Positions 8,317 to 15,697 of a stretch of DNA of 64,000 nt are shown piece by piece (position 1 is the first letter of the stretch; every line of letters begins with the position of its first letter). The notes under the pieces were generated by a model. It saw nothing but the letters and a program-made list of their open reading frames with translations. It did no database searches and was not told the DNA's origin. The stretch covers positions 10,957 through 74,956 of the forward strand of contig JAEWBO010000043.1 in NCBI GenBank assembly GCA_023391105.1, in the 5' to 3' direction. The DNA comes from Bacillota bacterium. Lineage in GTDB: Bacteria > Bacillota > Clostridia > Christensenellales > SZUA-584. A program made the translations under genes and the position numbers.

Positions 8317-8470
8317 GTTAAAAAAAGAAGGGTGAGAACCCTTAATGTGAAGATCAACCCCATCGAATCTTCGATTCGCCTGGGATTTCGGGAATGTAGG
8401 GCCCGCCACCATAGGCGAGCCTTTTTGGAGACTCCTAAGGGCACTTAAGCCTTTAAGGGACATCCCGGAC
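8317..8470 (-). ncRNA. Candidate structured RNA ending in an intrinsic terminator
   Basis: Read on the minus strand, this interval is rich in base-paired structure. CCCTTAA (8459-8453) can close with TTAAGGG (8345-8339). CCCA..CGAATC-GAA-GATTCG..TGGG forms a strong internal hairpin, whose GAAGAT can alternatively pair with ATCTTC downstream. GGCTCGCC-TATGGT-GGCGGGCC forms another. The 3' end is AAGGGT-TCTC-ACCCTT followed by a run of eight T residues, an intrinsic terminator at 8343-8318. The terminator arm and the closing stem use the same bases, so they exclude each other. It lies 3' of the Gly/Cys peptide gene. The raiA-motif class of Clostridia is one possibility; family is not established. 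Confidence 0.4.
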
Positions 8471-8473
8471 GTT

Positions 8474-8596
8474 TTACCAGCGTCGGCCACAGCCGAAGCC
8501 GCAGCCACAGCCACGGTTAAAGCCACAGCCGCAGCCACAGCCACGGTTAAAGCCACAGCCGAAGCCGCAGCCACCTCCAAAACACCGATTACACAT
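8474..8596 (-). CDS. 40-residue Gly/Cys/Phe-rich peptide
   Basis: From the ATG at 8596 a 40-codon frame gives a peptide with 10 Cys, 15 Gly and repeated GCGFNRGCGCG units, ending RRW. The start is preceded by the very strong site GGGGGTGA at 7 bp spacing. The coding DNA contains a 36-bp tandem duplication, matching the peptide repeat. Composition points to a metal-binding or disulfide-crosslinked peptide; tiny Gly/Cys-rich proteins occur among spore coat and exosporium components, and the neighbour on the other side is a germination operon. It lies upstream of the encapsulin genes on the same strand, so a link to sulfur or cysteine is also conceivable. Function is unknown. Confidence 0.65.
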   Translation of the reverse strand: MCNRCFGGGCGFGCGFNRGCGCGCGFNRGCGCGFGCGRRW

Positions 8597-8679
8597 AAAT
8601 CTCACCCCCTATCTCAATATATTCAATAACCTGCATTGTGTCACAAACCGATTTTGATATTTATCGTCTTATGTTTCTA

Positions 8680-8710
8680 TGAATAATTTTCTAGCTCTTT
8701 TTGGATAATA
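8680..8710 (+). promoter_or_regulatory. Sigma-G-like forespore promoter of the gerA-type operon
   Basis: TGAATA (8680-8685), 18 bp, then GATAATA (8704-8710) resembles the sigma-G consensus TGAATA/GYATA-N18-CATACTA (5 of 7 in the -10). Forespore sigma-G control is established for gerA-family operons in other sporeformers. Confidence 0.5.
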
Positions 8711-8742
8711 TAAAAGGGTGATATTTGTTAAAGGAGAATTCC

Positions 8743-10287
8743 ATGTTTCGTTCCTCGAAAAAAAAGCAGGCAGTTATAGACGAGGCGGTCAAAGGCTTAA
8801 ATGAGGATATTAGTAACGCCGTTTTGGCGACTTCGCTTGAACAGAATATGGCGACCATTAACGATCTTTTTCAAGATGTTGATATCTTTAAGACAAAATA
8901 TATCAAAAATATTCAAAACAGCGAGCTTGGCTTTTGCATCGCTTATAGCGCCGGCGTGGCGGATAAAGCTCTTATCGGTCAAAACATCATCGAGCCGCTG
9001 ACAATCTCAGATGCTTTTTCAGACGGTTGCGATATAATTGCGACACTTAAAGATAAGGTTATTCAAATACCGGATGCGGAGCAGACAGACAGCCTTCTTA
9101 GCGTTGTGGAAGCCATTAGCTATGGAGACACGGTGCTCTTCGCAGATGGCGAGGCACAGGCGCTGGTTCTCGGTACACAAAGCTTCACTTATCGGTCTGT
9201 ATCCGAACCCGAAAACGAAAGAGTGCTAAGCGGCCCAAGAGAAGGTTTCACGGAAGCTCTGACGACGAATCTTTCTTTGCTGCGGCGCAGGGTTCGCACG
9301 AACAAGCTCAAGATGAAATCATATACGCTGGGAAAACGCACAAAAACACTGTGCAGCATTTGCTATATGGATGATATCGTCAATAAAAAGATACTGCAGG
9401 AGCTTTACAGACGGCTTGACAATATTGATATTGATGCCGTGCTCGATGAAAATTATATCTCGGAATTAATTAAAGACGCGCATTATTCCCCTTTTCGCAC
9501 CACGGGCTACACCGAACGGCCGGACACCGTGATCGCTAGACTGCTGGAGGGGCGCATTGCGATACTTGTGGATGGCAGCCCCTCGGTGCTGACTCTGCCG
9601 TTTCTGTTTATCGAAAACTTTCAAAGCAGTGAAGACTATTACATGAACTACTACTATGCGACTTTCTCACGTATGCTTCGTATATTCGGCTTTTTTTTAA
9701 CTCTTGTGGTGCCGGGGCTTTACATAGCGATCGTGGGTTACCACCATGAAATGCTGCCCACTCAGCTGCTGCTCAATATCACCGTGGAACGTCAGGGCGC
9801 GCCGCTGCCGGCTTCTATTGAAGCTTTCCTCATGCTCATCGTGTTTGATATTCTGCGCGAGACAGGTGTGCGCATGCCGTCCAATATCGGCCAGGCGCTC
9901 AGCATCGTAGGCGCTCTGGTTATCGGACAATCTGCTGTGGAAGCAAAAATGGTAGCAGCCCCTATGATCATCATCGTGGCGCTCACAGGCATTACGAATC
10001 TTCTGGTGCCGCGGCTCAACGGTCCCGTGATATTCTTTCGCTATCTCTTCCTGTTTGCCGCATCATTGCTTGGCTTCTATGGCCTTGTCCTTGCCGCGGC
10101 GTGCGCGCTCATTCACCTTTTAAATCTGCGTTCTTTCGGCGTTCCGCAAATGATGGCTGCGGGGAACCTGCGTTTTCAGGAGGTCAAGGACACATTTTTC
10201 CGCGCCCCCTGGTGGAAAATGCTGCTGCGTCCCAAAGGTCTCACCAAGAACAGAACCCGGATGAAAACCGAGGATGACGCGTCATGA
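8743..10287 (+). CDS. GerA-family spore germination receptor, A subunit
   Basis: This 514-residue GerAA/GerKA-type protein has a hydrophilic N-terminal domain of about 300 residues, with the family stretches LRRRVRTNKLKMKSYTLGKRT, ICYMDDIV and DGSPSVLTLPFLFIENFQS. A membrane domain follows, from MLRIFGFFLTLVVPGLYIAIV to the C-terminus. It sits in the inner spore membrane with the B, C and D subunits and senses nutrient germinants. The ATG at 8743 was chosen because AAAGGAG ends 6 bp before it; the frame is open a few codons further upstream. Its end overlaps the C-subunit gene by 4 bp. The germinant ligand cannot be predicted. Confidence 0.95.
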   Translation: MFRSSKKKQAVIDEAVKGLNEDISNAVLATSLEQNMATINDLFQDVDIFKTKYIKNIQNSELGFCIAYSAGVADKALIGQNIIEPLTISDAFSDGCDIIATLKDKVIQIPDAEQTDSLLSVVEAISYGDTVLFADGEAQALVLGTQSFTYRSVSEPENERVLSGPREGFTEALTTNLSLLRRRVRTNKLKMKSYTLGKRTKTLCSICYMDDIVNKKILQELYRRLDNIDIDAVLDENYISELIKDAHYSPFRTTGYTERPDTVIARLLEGRIAILVDGSPSVLTLPFLFIENFQSSEDYYMNYYYATFSRMLRIFGFFLTLVVPGLYIAIVGYHHEMLPTQLLLNITVERQGAPLPASIEAFLMLIVFDILRETGVRMPSNIGQALSIVGALVIGQSAVEAKMVAAPMIIIVALTGITNLLVPRLNGPVIFFRYLFLFAASLLGFYGLVLAAACALIHLLNLRSFGVPQMMAAGNLRFQEVKDTFFRAPWWKMLLRPKGLTKNRTRMKTEDDAS

Positions 10288-11420
10288 TAAAAAAAACGCT
10301 TTGCAGCTTTATTCTGCTGTTAGTGATTCTCAGCGGTGGCTGTTGGAGCTACCGCGGACTCAACGAAATGTCCATTGTTTCCGGTTTTGCGATCGATAAA
10401 GACGGCGAGAGCGGCGAAATTAAAGTCTCTTTTCAAATCGTCGATCTCGTCGGCAACATCGAAATTGAGGGCATTAACGGCAAGCTTCTCGAATCGAGCG
10501 GCAAAACGATTTTTGACGCATGCAGAAACGCAAAGCGAAGTATCGTTGGCAGGCTTTATTTCGGGCATGCGCAGATTATGGTGATCAGTGAGGATATCGC
10601 CCGTAATGAAGATCTAAAAAAAACCATCGACTGGATGCTGCACGATGCCGAAGTGCGCGAGACAATAACGCTCGTGATTTCCAAAGGGGCCACAGCAAAA
10701 GAAATCCTGAACCATGAAACCGTTGTTGGCCCCATCGTGGCTTATGATGTCAACAAGTATATCGAGGAGGACAACAAAATCACAGCATCTACGTCGTATA
10801 AACAGCTTTACGAAGTTTATAATACACTGCAAGACGAAGGTATTGATCTCACTTTATCCGCGATAAAAAACGTGGATAATAACGGCCAATATATCGCCGA
10901 GCTTTGCGGGACAGCCGTGTTTAAAGGCGAAAGGCTGGCCGGATATTTAAGCCCTGACGAATCCAAATATCTACTTTTTGCGACTGATAAAGTAAAGGGT
11001 GGACTGCTCACCTTTCCTGCGAGCGGAGAAGGCAAAGACGATGTGACACTTGAAATCTTTGAAAACAAAACCAAACGCACGTTTTCTTATAAAGAAGGCA
11101 AACCGATAATTGAAATCGAAACAGAGACGGATGTTTTTCTTGCCGAGTGCAACGCTCATCTGGATTTGCTAGACGAGCAGCAAATCTCTATGCTCGAACA
11201 AAACGCCGCCAAAACGCTGGCTGGACGGACGGCTCAGCTCATCAGTAAGGTTCAGTCCGAATTCGGAGCGGATATCTTCGGTTTTGGTAATATGATTCAC
11301 AAAAAGGACCATGTTCTTTGGCATAAGCTCAGTTCGAAATGGGACACGCTTTTTCCTAAGCTTGAGGTGGTGGTGCACGCAAAAATCAATATCATTAACA
11401 CCTCCTCATCTAAGGAGTAA
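10284..11420 (+). CDS. Ger(x)C-family germination lipoprotein, C subunit
   Basis: This 378-residue protein begins with a lipoprotein signal peptide; the lipobox is LSGGC, so Cys20 would be lipidated. The GerAC domain follows (RGLNEMSIVSGFAIDKDGE, FGHAQIMVISEDIARN) and the three-domain length is normal. It is the peripheral lipoprotein subunit of the GerA-type germinant receptor. The ATG overlaps the A-subunit stop by 4 bp. The gene is followed by the small D-subunit gene after 13 bp, so the order is A-C-D-B. Confidence 0.95.
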   Translation: MIKKTLCSFILLLVILSGGCWSYRGLNEMSIVSGFAIDKDGESGEIKVSFQIVDLVGNIEIEGINGKLLESSGKTIFDACRNAKRSIVGRLYFGHAQIMVISEDIARNEDLKKTIDWMLHDAEVRETITLVISKGATAKEILNHETVVGPIVAYDVNKYIEEDNKITASTSYKQLYEVYNTLQDEGIDLTLSAIKNVDNNGQYIAELCGTAVFKGERLAGYLSPDESKYLLFATDKVKGGLLTFPASGEGKDDVTLEIFENKTKRTFSYKEGKPIIEIETETDVFLAECNAHLDLLDEQQISMLEQNAAKTLAGRTAQLISKVQSEFGADIFGFGNMIHKKDHVLWHKLSSKWDTLFPKLEVVVHAKINIINTSSSKE

Positions 11421-11433
11421 GAAAGGAGATGCC

Positions 11434-11649
11434 TTGCTGACAGCTATGGTGATTGCCCTTTTCGCGGGCGCAATAATTTTTGATTATGTGCCGGGAAGAA
11501 AAAGTCGCAAAAAAAAGGAAAATCTTATATATGGCACGCTGCTTGCATTGAGCTTTGTTATATTGTTTCTCTTTAGCGTTGGTGTGAATATTCCCAGCCC
11601 GGCCAAGGGCATTGAAGACGTTGTCAAACTGATTGTTCCGATTAGATAA
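11434..11649 (+). CDS. Small two-helix germination receptor subunit (D type)
   Basis: The 71-residue protein starts at TTG (11434), 5 bp after AAAGGAG. It has two hydrophobic segments (MVIALFAGAIIFDYV and LLALSFVILFLFSVGV) separated by a basic loop, RKSRKKKEN. Small D subunits of about 70-80 residues with two membrane helices are known accessory parts of some GerA-type receptors, and the position between the C and B genes supports this. Sequence conservation in this class is low, so assignment rests on size, topology and context. A longer reading from 11311 would run inside the C-subunit gene and lacks a start signal. Confidence 0.7.
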   Translation: MLTAMVIALFAGAIIFDYVPGRKSRKKKENLIYGTLLALSFVILFLFSVGVNIPSPAKGIEDVVKLIVPIR

Positions 11650-11666
11650 GAAAGGACGGCCAACAC

Positions 11667-12767
11667 ATGCAAAAAGAACTGATATCTATGCGACAGGCGT
11701 TCTGCACAATCGTTTTGTTTATATGCGGCAGCAGCGTGGTGATGGGCGGCAACTCCGATGCCGGCCAAGACTCCTGGATATCATTGCTGCTGGCGTTCTT
11801 GGGTGTGATCCCCATGTTTATCTTTTACGCACGCATTATACGGCTATATCCCGATAAGAACATATTCGAAATCTTTGAAGCTCTCTTTGGAAAAATTTTC
11901 AGTAAATTTTTCATTGCCATGATGAGCTGGTACGCGCTGCATTTATGCGCGCTGGTAGTCGTCTATTTTTCACAGTTTATTGAGATTATGGACTTGCCCG
12001 AAACACCACAGCTGCCGCTCATGATCATCATGCTGGCCGCCACATCATTTCTTGCGGCAAGCGGTGTTGAAACATTAGGCAAATGGTCGATCATCGCCTT
12101 GCCCGTCGTCTGTGTTATCGTTGCTCTCACAATTATCATGTCACTGAATCAAATGAACTTTTCCAATATATTGCCCGTGATGGAAAATGATTTTTCTACA
12201 ATTGCATCAGGCTCGTTAAAGTTATTCTCATTTCCACTTGCTGAATCGGTGCTTTTTCTGGGTCTCGCCGGCTCGTTTAAAAAGCAAACAAACCCGTATA
12301 AGCTTTTTGTGTATGCCGCAGCCTTTGCCGTACTTCTCATGATTATCGTTATGCTGCGCAATATCGAATTGCTGGGTCCGGCGCTCATGAAAACCGAATA
12401 TTTCCCTTCATATATTGCCGCGCGCATCATCAATGTTGGTGAATTTCTCACGCGTATTGAAGGCAGCATATCAATGAATTTTATTATCTCAGGCATCACA
12501 AAAATCACGGTTTGCCTGCTTGTGGCAGCCAAGGGCACAGCGCATCTTTTCGGCATCCCGAATTATCGAAAAATACTGATACCCGTCGCTTTGCTTACGC
12601 TCTCACTCAGCGCGATTCTTTTCAGCAGCGCGATGGAGATGTTTGAATTCTTGAACACTTATCAATACTATGCCCTTTTGTTTCAGGTTGTCATTCCGAT
12701 CATTGTCTGGCTGTTTGCCGAAATCAAGATCAGGAGACAAAAAAAGCTGGCAGCGGGTGGTTCGTAA
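11667..12767 (+). CDS. GerB-family spore germination permease, B subunit
   Basis: This 366-residue integral membrane protein has about ten hydrophobic segments and the GerAB/spore permease fold (APC superfamily). The beginning, QKELISMRQAFCTIVLFICGSSVVMGG, is typical. It is the integral membrane subunit of the receptor in the inner spore membrane and contributes to germinant recognition. AAAGGA precedes the ATG. It is the last gene of the A-C-D-B operon and ends in a hairpin shared with the convergent ohr gene. Confidence 0.95.
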   Translation: MQKELISMRQAFCTIVLFICGSSVVMGGNSDAGQDSWISLLLAFLGVIPMFIFYARIIRLYPDKNIFEIFEALFGKIFSKFFIAMMSWYALHLCALVVVYFSQFIEIMDLPETPQLPLMIIMLAATSFLAASGVETLGKWSIIALPVVCVIVALTIIMSLNQMNFSNILPVMENDFSTIASGSLKLFSFPLAESVLFLGLAGSFKKQTNPYKLFVYAAAFAVLLMIIVMLRNIELLGPALMKTEYFPSYIAARIINVGEFLTRIEGSISMNFIISGITKITVCLLVAAKGTAHLFGIPNYRKILIPVALLTLSLSAILFSSAMEMFEFLNTYQYYALLFQVVIPIIVWLFAEIKIRRQKKLAAGGS

Positions 12768-12781
12768 ACGCCACTGCCAGC
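12746..12781. terminator. Hairpin between convergent germination operon and ohr
   Basis: GCTGGCAG (12746-12753) pairs with CTGCCAGC (12774-12781), and the stem spans the stop codon of the permease gene. There is no good T-run, so termination strength is doubtful. Confidence 0.4.
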
Positions 12782-12795
12782 ACTCATGGCGATCG

Positions 12796-13218
12796 TTATT
12801 TCACCTTGGCCGATACGTTAACCTCGATATTGCCGCGTGTTGCGTTGGAGTACGGGCAAACCGTATGTGCTTCGCTGACGATGTCGGCTGCCGTCTCAAT
12901 ATCTACGCCGGTCATCGTCACTACGATGTCCGCAGCAAGTGAAAACCCGCCCGCGTCGTTTCTGCCGATGCCAACCATTACCTGCACATCAGGCGGATCC
13001 AGCTTGAGCTTGCGAGAGCGCAGCACATGCTGAACGGCGCTTCCAAAGCAAGCCGAATACCCGGCGGCAAAAAGCTGTTCGGGGTTCACGCCCTGCGGCT
13101 TTGCGCCGCCAAGCTCGGCGGGCGTCGCCATTTCAAAATTCAACGGGCTGTTTTCGACTTTCACCTGTCCGTCGCGTCCACCGGTGGATAAAGCTGTCGT
13201 GCTGTATAAAATCTTCAT
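12796..13218 (-). CDS. ohr: Organic hydroperoxide resistance protein (Ohr/OsmC family)
   Basis: This 140-residue protein is of full Ohr length. The two catalytic cysteines lie in GYSACFGSA (about residue 58) and HTVCPYSNATRGN (about residue 122), the Ohr-type spacing; they reduce organic hydroperoxides by thiol chemistry in the cytoplasm. The N-terminal ILYSTTALSTGGRDG and PEQLFAAGYSACF are family signatures. TAGGAGG precedes the ATG. No MarR-type OhrR gene is adjacent. It is useful to an anaerobe exposed to air. Confidence 0.95.
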   Translation of the reverse strand: MKILYSTTALSTGGRDGQVKVENSPLNFEMATPAELGGAKPQGVNPEQLFAAGYSACFGSAVQHVLRSRKLKLDPPDVQVMVGIGRNDAGGFSLAADIVVTMTGVDIETAADIVSEAHTVCPYSNATRGNIEVNVSAKVK

Positions 13219-13238
13219 ATGAACCTCCTATTGTTTTG

Positions 13239-13577
13239 TTATTGTATGCGGTATGATGCCAGCGCATTGGCCACAGCGCCGGAAAAGCTTTTGGAAGCGC
13301 CCCAATCGAAGCGGAACAGGCCTTCTCCGCCTCCGCCGCCCACGGAATGCACACGCGTGCGTCCTGTGAGATCGTCAATAACCACAGTCAGTGTCAGGCG
13401 GTTGCCCGCACGGTAATAATGCTTCTCATAAACAAGTACCACAAAGCCGCCGCCCTGTGGCGCAGCCACACCATAATGGTCAATCCGCTCTCCCGTGATG
13501 CTGCCGCTCACAACGGCATTCTCGATCACATTGATCGTGTTCTGCACATCAAGTGATACAAAAAAAGTTTCCTCCAT
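13239..13577 (-). CDS. Conserved small protein, DUF6054-like
   Basis: The 112-residue soluble protein starts at the ATG at 13577, with GGAGG 5 bp upstream. It has a Gly-rich VHSVGGGGGEGLFRFDWGAS loop and alternating beta-like segments (GGFVVLVYEKHYYRAGNRLTLTVVIDDL). The pattern recalls the DUF6054 family of Clostridia, which has no assigned function. A promoter-like TATAAT lies on the minus strand at 13633-13628. It is separated from ohr by 20 bp and may be co-transcribed with it. Family recognition is from memory of the pattern only. Confidence 0.65.
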   Translation of the reverse strand: MEETFFVSLDVQNTINVIENAVVSGSITGERIDHYGVAAPQGGGFVVLVYEKHYYRAGNRLTLTVVIDDLTGRTRVHSVGGGGGEGLFRFDWGASKSFSGAVANALASYRIQ

Positions 13578-13792
13578 CACAACCTCCTGCATCGGTATTT
13601 GCCTGGACTTACTGCGTATTTAAGTATATTATACCACGCAAATCCGACAATTTCCAATAAAGAAGCTGCTAGTAACAGATGGCTTTACTCTGTGCATTCT
13701 CTTCATATGCAATAAGCGGCTGTGTCTCATCCCTTTTCTTTCCTTTAATCAGTATTGTCTCCTTCGAGCAGCTGCTTGATGCATCAGACACC

Positions 13793-14278
13793 TTACAGAC
13801 TGCAAGCATGTGTTTCCGTCACGCTTTCCGTATCGCTCAGCACACGCTCGATCTTTTCCAGTGCCGAAACGCGCAAACGCCCGCAGGTGGCTGCCGAACA
13901 GTAAAGTCGCTGCGCCGCCGCTTCCACGCTGCGCGATTCAAAGTAACGCAAACGCACATATCCGGCCTCGGGCGCTGTCAGCCCCGCAGCCTGAACCGTT
14001 TGTTCTATGTGAGACAGTGTGCTGCGCTCGTGCATCAGCCGCTTTTCAATGCTCAGCACCTCGGCGTGGAACTGATCTACCGCGATAATCGCCGCGCGTT
14101 CCACGGCGCTGTGAAACGTGCGCTGCTGTCTGATTGCCTTCACATATCCGCCCGAACCGGGCAGGCTTGTCAGGCTTTGCTCATATGCCTGACGTGCCGC
14201 CGACAGATCCAGCATCAGCCGCCCGATGCTGCGTGTCGCATACCAGTAATCCTTCAAAAATCTCTCAGCTTCTTTCAT
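13793..14278 (-). CDS. Phage-type late regulator-like protein (ArpU / sigma-like)
   Basis: The 161-residue protein from the ATG at 14278 has an N-terminal helical part (MKEAERFLKDYWYATRSIG) and a C-terminal helix-turn-helix of sigma region 4 type (YVRLRYFESRSVEAAAQRLYC, then SAATCGRLRVSALEKIERVL). Proteins of this size and plan occur near the end of early gene blocks in Firmicute prophages, where they switch on late genes. It is the last gene of a four-gene minus-strand set headed by an Xre repressor. No packaging or structural genes follow, so the target is unclear. Confidence 0.6.
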   Translation of the reverse strand: MKEAERFLKDYWYATRSIGRLMLDLSAARQAYEQSLTSLPGSGGYVKAIRQQRTFHSAVERAAIIAVDQFHAEVLSIEKRLMHERSTLSHIEQTVQAAGLTAPEAGYVRLRYFESRSVEAAAQRLYCSAATCGRLRVSALEKIERVLSDTESVTETHACSL

Positions 14279-14295
14279 GACCTTAACCCCCTTTA

Positions 14296-14502
14296 TTACA
14301 GCCAATGTAACGGTTTCGCAATGCGCCTGTCAGACAGCGCAAGAAACTCGTCCCATGCAAAACGCTGTGCACATTCATCACATATGGCCTTTTTTTCATA
14401 GACGTAATATCCGCATGCTTGCCGGATGGCGCTGCCGCAATAGTCACACCGAAACAGCACCGGCGGCTCCAGCGCCTCACCCTTGAACCTATCGTCATTC
14501 AT
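14296..14502 (-). CDS. Small zinc-ribbon protein of phage-like module
   Basis: The 68-residue protein has two Cys pairs, CDYCGS (about residue 19) and CDEC (about residue 41), a typical single zinc-ribbon. The start overlaps the end of the upstream 60-residue gene by 8 bp. Function is unknown; such proteins are frequent in phage early regions. A competing frame over the same bases (14283-14498) has no Cys pattern and was set aside. Confidence 0.6.
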   Translation of the reverse strand: MNDDRFKGEALEPPVLFRCDYCGSAIRQACGYYVYEKKAICDECAQRFAWDEFLALSDRRIAKPLHWL

Positions 14503-14677
14503 TCGCAGCCCCTCCTTTCGCAGCCTTTAAGCGCACCAGTTCCTCCAGCGCCAGCTCAGTGAGTACCAGCGCAGCGGCTGCAACGCGCTTGTCCTTTGTT
14601 TTCAAATAGGCGTCCTTAACCAATCCAATGGCTTCCGCTAGCACACAAAGACGAAAACCGAAATCATTATCCTGCAT
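14495..14677 (-). CDS. Small helical protein of phage-like module
   Basis: The 60-residue, mostly helical protein is rich in Ala, Leu and Lys (AAALVLTELALEELVRLKAAKGG), with no recognisable domain. Its start lies inside the 3' end of the Xre gene (11-bp overlap) and its end overlaps the zinc-ribbon gene, so translation is tightly coupled. Support comes from position in a compact operon; function unknown. Confidence 0.5.
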   Translation of the reverse strand: MQDNDFGFRLCVLAEAIGLVKDAYLKTKDKRVAAAALVLTELALEELVRLKAAKGGAANE

Positions 14678-14900
14678 AGCGTCTTCTCCTTTTCACATTC
14701 GATTCCGCATAAAATACGCGAAATATCTCATTTTCAGGAATATTCAGCACCTTGGCAATACGCACAGCCACATCGGGCGACGGGCAGCGCACACCGCACT
14801 CGATGTCCGAATAATACCCTTGAGATATGCCCGCGCACTGCGAAATCTGTGTCTGGGTGATATTCGCTCCTTCACGAAGCATTGCCAGCGTGACTCTCAT
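14667..14900 (-). CDS. Xre-family helix-turn-helix regulator (Cro-like position)
   Basis: The 77-residue protein is almost entirely one HTH_3 domain (LREGANITQTQISQCAGISQ, then GYYSDIECGVRCPSP), with a basic tail KRRRR. It starts the leftward operon and faces a divergent Xre gene at 15052 across an interval with three palindromes. That layout matches the cro/cI switch of temperate phages. Which of the two is the lysogenic repressor cannot be decided from sequence. Confidence 0.8.
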   Translation of the reverse strand: MRVTLAMLREGANITQTQISQCAGISQGYYSDIECGVRCPSPDVAVRIAKVLNIPENEIFRVFYAESNVKRRRRYAG

Positions 14901-14914
14901 ACTACACCTCCATA

Positions 14915-15000
14915 ATAGCTTTTAGCTATAAAATAGCCATTTTTCGACAATAAGTCAATAGCTTAAAGCTATACTATACAAATCTATCGCTTAGAGCTAT
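14915..15000. promoter_or_regulatory. Three-operator switch region between divergent Xre genes
   Basis: Three 15-bp palindromes occur: ATAGCT-TTT-AGCTAT (14915-14929), ATAGCT-TAA-AGCTAT (14958-14972) and ATCGCT-TAG-AGCTAT (14986-15000, one mismatch). Centre spacings are 43 and 28 bp. One lies next to the leftward gene and two near the rightward gene, as in a bistable phage switch. Confidence 0.75.
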
Positions 15001-15051
15001 AATTATGTCGGTGTCTACCATACAAAATCCAAAGCAAAGGGGTATCCTCTG

Positions 15052-15423
15052 TTGAACGATCTTCCTAAAAGAATCAGTCAAAGACGTAAGCTGCAGGGGT
15101 TCACGCAAACGCAGCTTGCGCAAAGCGTCGGCATCACGCAGGCATTTCTCGCAGAGATCGAAAAGGGCCGCAAACGCCCCTCCATCGAAGTTCTTGAGAA
15201 GCTGTGTGACGCGCTCGGGTGTTCGGCGGATTATCTTCTCGGTATCCCCCCAAGCCGCCATCACAAAACGCTGCAGGAAAGCGCCATCCCTTCTTCTCTT
15301 CTATGCCGCGGTATAACCGATGATATGCTCAAAGAGATTGAAGACCGCAACATCACCTCAGACGAGTTCCGGCTGGCTATTAAGCTGGCCCAAACAATGA
15401 AAGAGGAACGCAAAAATACATAA
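15052..15423 (+). CDS. Xre-family repressor-like regulator
   Basis: The 123-residue protein starts at TTG (15052), with AAAGGGG 8 bp upstream. Residues 5-60 form an HTH_3 domain (ISQRRKLQGFTQTQLAQSVG, then ITQAFLAEIEKGRKRPS). The remaining 60 residues are helical and lack the S24 LexA-type peptidase seen in SOS-cleaved repressors. It is divergent from the Xre gene at 14900, and the three shared palindromes are the likely binding sites. A strong terminator follows. Confidence 0.85.
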   Translation: MNDLPKRISQRRKLQGFTQTQLAQSVGITQAFLAEIEKGRKRPSIEVLEKLCDALGCSADYLLGIPPSRHHKTLQESAIPSSLLCRGITDDMLKEIEDRNITSDEFRLAIKLAQTMKEERKNT

Positions 15424-15563
15424 ATGGAACATCCGTTGTGCTGAGCCGCCATTCTCAATGCATGGATTCGCTTATTTATACCTCTAATATAGAACATGTG
15501 TTCTCATTATACAAGTCTTCTGTCCATCTTTTAGGATAGAAGTCACAAAAAAAGGATAAAAAG

Positions 15564-15606
15564 AACGAAGCGACAAAATCGTCTGCTTCGTTTTGTTACT
15601 TTTTTA
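15564..15606 (+). terminator. Intrinsic terminator after Xre repressor
   Basis: AACGAAGC (15564-15571) pairs with GCTTCGTT (15585-15592), the stem is extended inward by GAC/GTC, and it is followed by TTTGTTACTTTTTT. The A-rich 5' flank means it could act in both directions. Confidence 0.75.
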
Positions 15607-15697
15607 TCCATTAATAGCAGGTATTACGGAACCTTGACTTGTGGCTATTCTACACGAATGATATAATTCATATATTATGATGCAGGGGGGATATCTA

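Noticed and set aside
8179..8580. 133-codon frame on the minus strand beginning with Ala/Val repeats
   Set aside because: Its first third is the shifted reading of the Gly/Cys peptide repeats and its middle covers the structured RNA and terminator; no ribosome site. The tail (8179-8316) could be a fragment but matches nothing known to me.
13679..14401. 240-codon plus-strand frame over the phage-like module
   Set aside because: Antisense to a compact operon whose genes have ribosome sites and an HTH; product looks random.
14915..15000. Three spaced repeats considered as a CRISPR-like array
   Set aside because: Units are 15-bp palindromes between divergent regulators with unequal spacing; operators explain them.
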